DNA from: Cubamyces lactineus
Lineage: Eukaryota > Basidiomycota > Agaricomycetes > Polyporales > Polyporaceae
DNA length: 64,000 nucleotides
Direction: 5' to 3'
NCBI GenBank assembly: GCA_022376465.1
Contig: JACDTU010000006.1
Coordinates: 1,612,001 to 1,676,000, forward strand
The number at the start of each line of letters is the position of its first letter. Position 1 is the first letter of the stretch. A model generated the notes under the pieces. That model made no database searches. It saw only the letters and a list, made by a program, of their open reading frames with translations, and was not told where the DNA came from. The translations under genes were made by a program, and so were the position numbers. Positions 61,101 through 64,000 of the stretch are shown here, piece after piece.

Positions 61101-61424
61101 CTAGGATATGGTTCACTCGGAGCTCTCAGAATGCCGAGCAAGGCTATGTAAGAAGACGGTGGGTACACAGCATAATCTAGAGGGCTTTCCCACTCCACTC
61201 ATGACTCGCCACGTCTGGTTGTGGACTAGATGGTGTCCTTGTAGCGATGATCAGGGCTGCTCGGGTTTGCATGACGCGCGAGCCGGCTGACCGACTATCT
61301 GTTCACAGATTGTATACAAATGGCTGGCACCGAGTGGGACGAATTATTGACAATTACAGAACATTGTGCTACTTTCAGGAGAAGCAGGAAGCGCAGCTGA
61401 CCATCCAGAAACAGATGCTCCAAG
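58199..61424. other. Gene-poor region with decayed coding fragments
   Basis: Protein-like but broken stretches occur on the minus strand at about 58850-59210 (for example DNHEGRVDVDVDDGTKVVVM in one frame, GYVARQNLAKLLGAV in another). The 59.5-60.0 kb segment recurs at 62.6-63.1 kb. No intact gene can be assembled. Confidence 0.4.
59507..60017 (+). repeat. Diverged duplicated segment, copy 1
   Basis: This segment aligns by eye with 62595-63090 over roughly 450-500 nt, with many substitutions and small indels. Shared blocks include ACCAGGCACTTCTGCCA and TTGGATCTCGCCCTGAGAT. The orientation is the same. Nothing marks it as a known transposon. It may be a remnant of a duplicated gene, as discussed under findings. 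Confidence 0.7.
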
Positions 61425-61709
61425 CATTACCAATCAACCTGAGAGCCTGGCTGCAGTCCTGAATTGTCCAAGTTCAGAGCGTATACGCTCTGACGGCCAC
61501 CGGCCGTTTGCACCTCGACGTTGTTGGGAATCGTCATGCCAAAATAGGTCAAGGGCCAACACCGACGAGAGCTGCTTGTGTATTACCGTTCTCGTTCACG
61601 AGATAGTTATCGTCGATCTTCACGAACCCGTTGGTGTCGGCAGGAAAGCATGCCGCGGGAGGTGCACGCTGCATTCGCAGCGGGACCGGCGTCAACACTG
61701 GGATCATTC

Positions 61710-61741
<32 letters not shown>

Positions 61742-61873
61742 GTCCATTTTCGGGCATCTGGCGTTAAACACAGGACTGGTGTCGGGTAGAATGCAGGTAT
61801 GGGGGTTCATCATGCTTGAATAGTTTGCAATCGACTGATCCACCGCCGACAACAAAGATGCCAGTGAGACCTA
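61425..61873 (-). pseudogene. Remnant of a NucA/NucB-type gene, C-terminal domain (copy 3)
   Basis: On the minus strand, after a still recognisable acceptor (ggtctag), the frame reads VSLASLLSAVDQSIANYSSMMNPH and CILPDT. This matches AVEKSIASQSNVMNPQTRVPPDT of copy 2. A run of ten His codons (CAT)10 is inserted before PNDPSVDAGPAAN. After a frameshift the homology continues as FVKIDDNYLVNENGN and, after another break, as YFGMTIPNNVEVQ and SGLQPGSQVDW, then a stop. No 5' exons and no last 60 residues are found. It is clearly decayed and lies about 49 kb from copy 2, in opposite orientation. Confidence 0.85.
61711..61741. repeat. (GAT)10 microsatellite
   Basis: Ten perfect GAT units lie inside the NucA/NucB-type remnant. 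Read on the minus strand in the old coding frame they encode ten His. The working copies have no repeat at this place. Confidence 0.95.
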
Positions 61874-64000
61874 GACCGTCGACATAGTGAAGACTAGTCA
61901 CCTACAAAATTCAACGCCGCGTCTTGAGGCATCCCGGGCCTCAGTGAGAACCACGGAGCTAAATGCCACTTGTTACCGCCATCATGCATTACTAGACGAT
62001 GTTTAGTAGAGGCGACGCCCTAAGAGATTACAGCATCCGAGTCGACACCAGCCTAATGGGGGGCTCCGAGTCGGGGAGCTCGAGCTACTCAACTCGCATC
62101 GCGTCAGAACACGGCCTCCGTCCGGACGATCCCACCATTGCCAATAATGCGCTCGCACATATCCCATGGCCCGCAGAATGAGCTAGGTACTAGGAGGATG
62201 GAGTCCTGGTTTGTCTAAGCGTCAAGCTCTGTTTGACCACGTGGGAACTACAGTACGCCCGAGCGCCTGCTACAACCAGGAGCACTGTTGAGTTACCGCC
62301 AACAATCACTGTTATCTGGAGCTAAAACATTAATAGGAGACTTCTTTCCTACGCCGAGGTATGTGATTTACTATCACTTGGTCAATGTCAGTCACAAGTG
62401 CGGTGATACGAATTGTAGTCTCATCACAGGATGGATTCTTTCAGGAATCAACCGCTAGCTCACTGGCACACGATGGTCGAACTCACCGCCCTACAAGTAT
62501 CCTAGGATGATGATTGCTTGACACATAGTTCACTACGCTAACGTAACTAGTCTTCGGGCTGACAACAGCAACCACGCGGAAACTGTTCCCCCGCTGGCCA
62601 AGGTGCCGAAATTACTGCGACTTTTGGCTTGGGCCTATGGCGTCTCAAGTGACCTCTCGTACGCATCGCGGAACACAAGTTAAACCCGCACTACTGTCTC
62701 TTTGACAACATTCGGTGTACGCTTCGACCAGGCACTTCTGCCATGGCCAGCGCTCCTTCATCGGAGACACTAATCGTCGAAAGAGTTGCAAAGTTGTAGA
62801 AGACTCCGTTCTGGCCTTTTCCCTTCTCATGCTCGGACGGTATGGTAACGCTTTTACTGACTCTGGAAGTAATGACGCCAGATCCCGCAGCTCAAGACCA
62901 GCCTCCAGAGCGTGGTGGCCCCAAAATGTGCGGGAGCCTACGCTTATATGATTTGCTCTTCTGAGCTGTCCGTGCTCTCAATCTCTCTGGACGTTTCACG
63001 CCACGGAGAGGTTGGATCTCGCCCTGAGATCGTTTCCAGAAAGCCGTTCATGTTCTGGGTATGTCTGCCCAGCCTGTGCGGGAGAAGAGTCGTTCGCCAC
63101 TGACCTCGAATTATACAGGGACAATTCATGCCATACGTCAAAGACGTCCAACCTTCGTCGGGCGATGGTCGAGTAATCAAACCTTCAACTATCGCGTCGG
63201 TGCTGAGTCATTATCGTACATGCAGGACAGAATCCCCGAGTTGCATCTCAGGGTGTACGGCATCACGAGGGCCGGCGAGTCTGTCCCTTGGTCTGTCCCG
63301 CATCGCGCTGTTCGCGGACACGCTTCCGTCACACCATTTTCATACCCGGCCATGGTGATATCAGTCGACCACATCCCATCAGCGCCGCTCACATTTGGCG
63401 ACTCAACGTCACCCCATCTGTCGCGCGAGTATGGTTCCACGGGCTGCGCATGCGTCAGTGCTTCTGCTGCTTCGTGTACCTGCTCAGCGGTCTGGTAGGG
63501 AGCACGAGTCTAGATTTCTACTGCCGGGTTCACAAGCATGAGCACGCGAAGGCAATCTGCGTGGTGAGTTTCTCCGTTCACTCGAGACGTCAATGACGGA
63601 GAGGATACGGGCCCGACCTTTGCAGCTGATCACAGGCGAAAACATCCCCTCCTCGTGTTGACAAACCTCCCATGAATGTGTTCTATGCGACATACGCACC
63701 CTGACAAGCCGTCCAAACAGTCGACCTTGGTGATGCACGCCCCATGAATGACCCACTTGTAAGTTCACCCATCGTCCAGGACGATGGCCTGCATTCAGCG
63801 AGGCGTTCCATGAGATCCCGTGCTCTATTCCGACATGTCCGTGCGCCGGCCAGCGCTCGGCAGTCTGGAGTGCTGACCCAATGCCGGTTTACGACGCCCC
63901 CCGCTTCGTTGGCTTCACAAGACCAACGCGTTGGCGACGTCATTGCATCCCAGTATCGGGACTTCCGTGTTCGGATCTGCGCTCTCTCGCCTTCAAAAAT
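61874..64000. other. Gene-poor window end with decayed fragments
   Basis: The second copy of the duplicated segment lies at 62595-63090. The rest (61.9-62.5 and 63.1-64.0 kb) has only short frames. Frames near 63.1-63.6 kb (+) are open over 100-145 residues in several phases, without a recognisable domain. Confidence 0.4.
62595..63090 (+). repeat. Diverged duplicated segment, copy 2
   Basis: Partner of 59507-60017. In this copy a plus-strand reading VGSRPEIVSRKPFMFW runs into a GT donor (gtatgt at 63059), and a possible acceptor (ttatacag) at about 63118 continues as GQFMPYVKDVQP. This hints that the duplicated unit was protein coding. No family is recognised. Confidence 0.6.

Noticed and set aside
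1..64000. CRISPR arrays, bacterial operons, ribosomal RNA genes, telomere repeats or intact transposons
   Set aside because: No regularly spaced repeats, rRNA, TTAGGG runs, long terminal repeats or transposase/reverse-transcriptase motifs were seen. The intron-rich genes show a eukaryotic chromosome.

Overview
The window looks like nuclear DNA of a wood-decay basidiomycete, probably of the Polyporales. Genes are dense with short (about 50-70 nt) GT-AG introns. The gene content also fits: a copper radical oxidase with four WSC domains, SKN1/KRE6-like GH16 proteins, F-box/LRR proteins, an orphan seven-helix membrane family, a LIS1/PAC1 homologue and an intronless eukaryotic tRNA-Gly. Most large open frames in the GC-rich parts are antisense or wrong-frame shadows. 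The gene models below were built by joining exons at visible splice sites.

Layout. 1-2293 (+) is the 3' part of a NucA/NucB-domain secreted protein. 5105-6677 (+) is a seven-helix membrane protein. 9147-12417 (+) is a complete nine-exon paralogue of the first gene. 12762-17226 (-) is a secreted WSC x4 glyoxal-oxidase-type enzyme. 20313-20383 (+) is tRNA-Gly(CCC). From 22.4 to 34.7 kb there is a duplicated module: aspartic-protease-like gene (+) and F-box/LRR gene (-), tail to tail, then LIS1 (+), then a second protease (+) and F-box (-) pair. The first protease copy is truncated and frameshifted; the second keeps both catalytic DTG motifs. 34974-36849 and 41330-43422 (both -) are tandem GH16 membrane-anchored glucan-synthesis proteins. 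48300-52033 (+) and 58084-54468 (-) are two intact GT2 glycosyltransferases, tail to tail. From 58 kb to the end there is mostly decayed sequence: a third NucA/NucB-type fragment with an internal GAT microsatellite, and a diverged duplication of an unrecognised coding-like segment.

The dominant feature is local duplication. Every recognised protein family here except LIS1, the oxidase and the seven-helix protein occurs at least twice, in tandem, inverted or modular arrangement and in different states of decay. Several products act at the wall or outside the cell (GH16, GT2, WSC-oxidase, NucA/NucB). No operon-like or clearly novel defence or metabolic system is visible. The best leads are the co-duplicated protease/F-box module, the leaderless A1 protease, the loss of the acid/base Glu in one GH16 copy, a 15-nt microexon in both GT2 genes, and a GC-AG first intron in LIS1.
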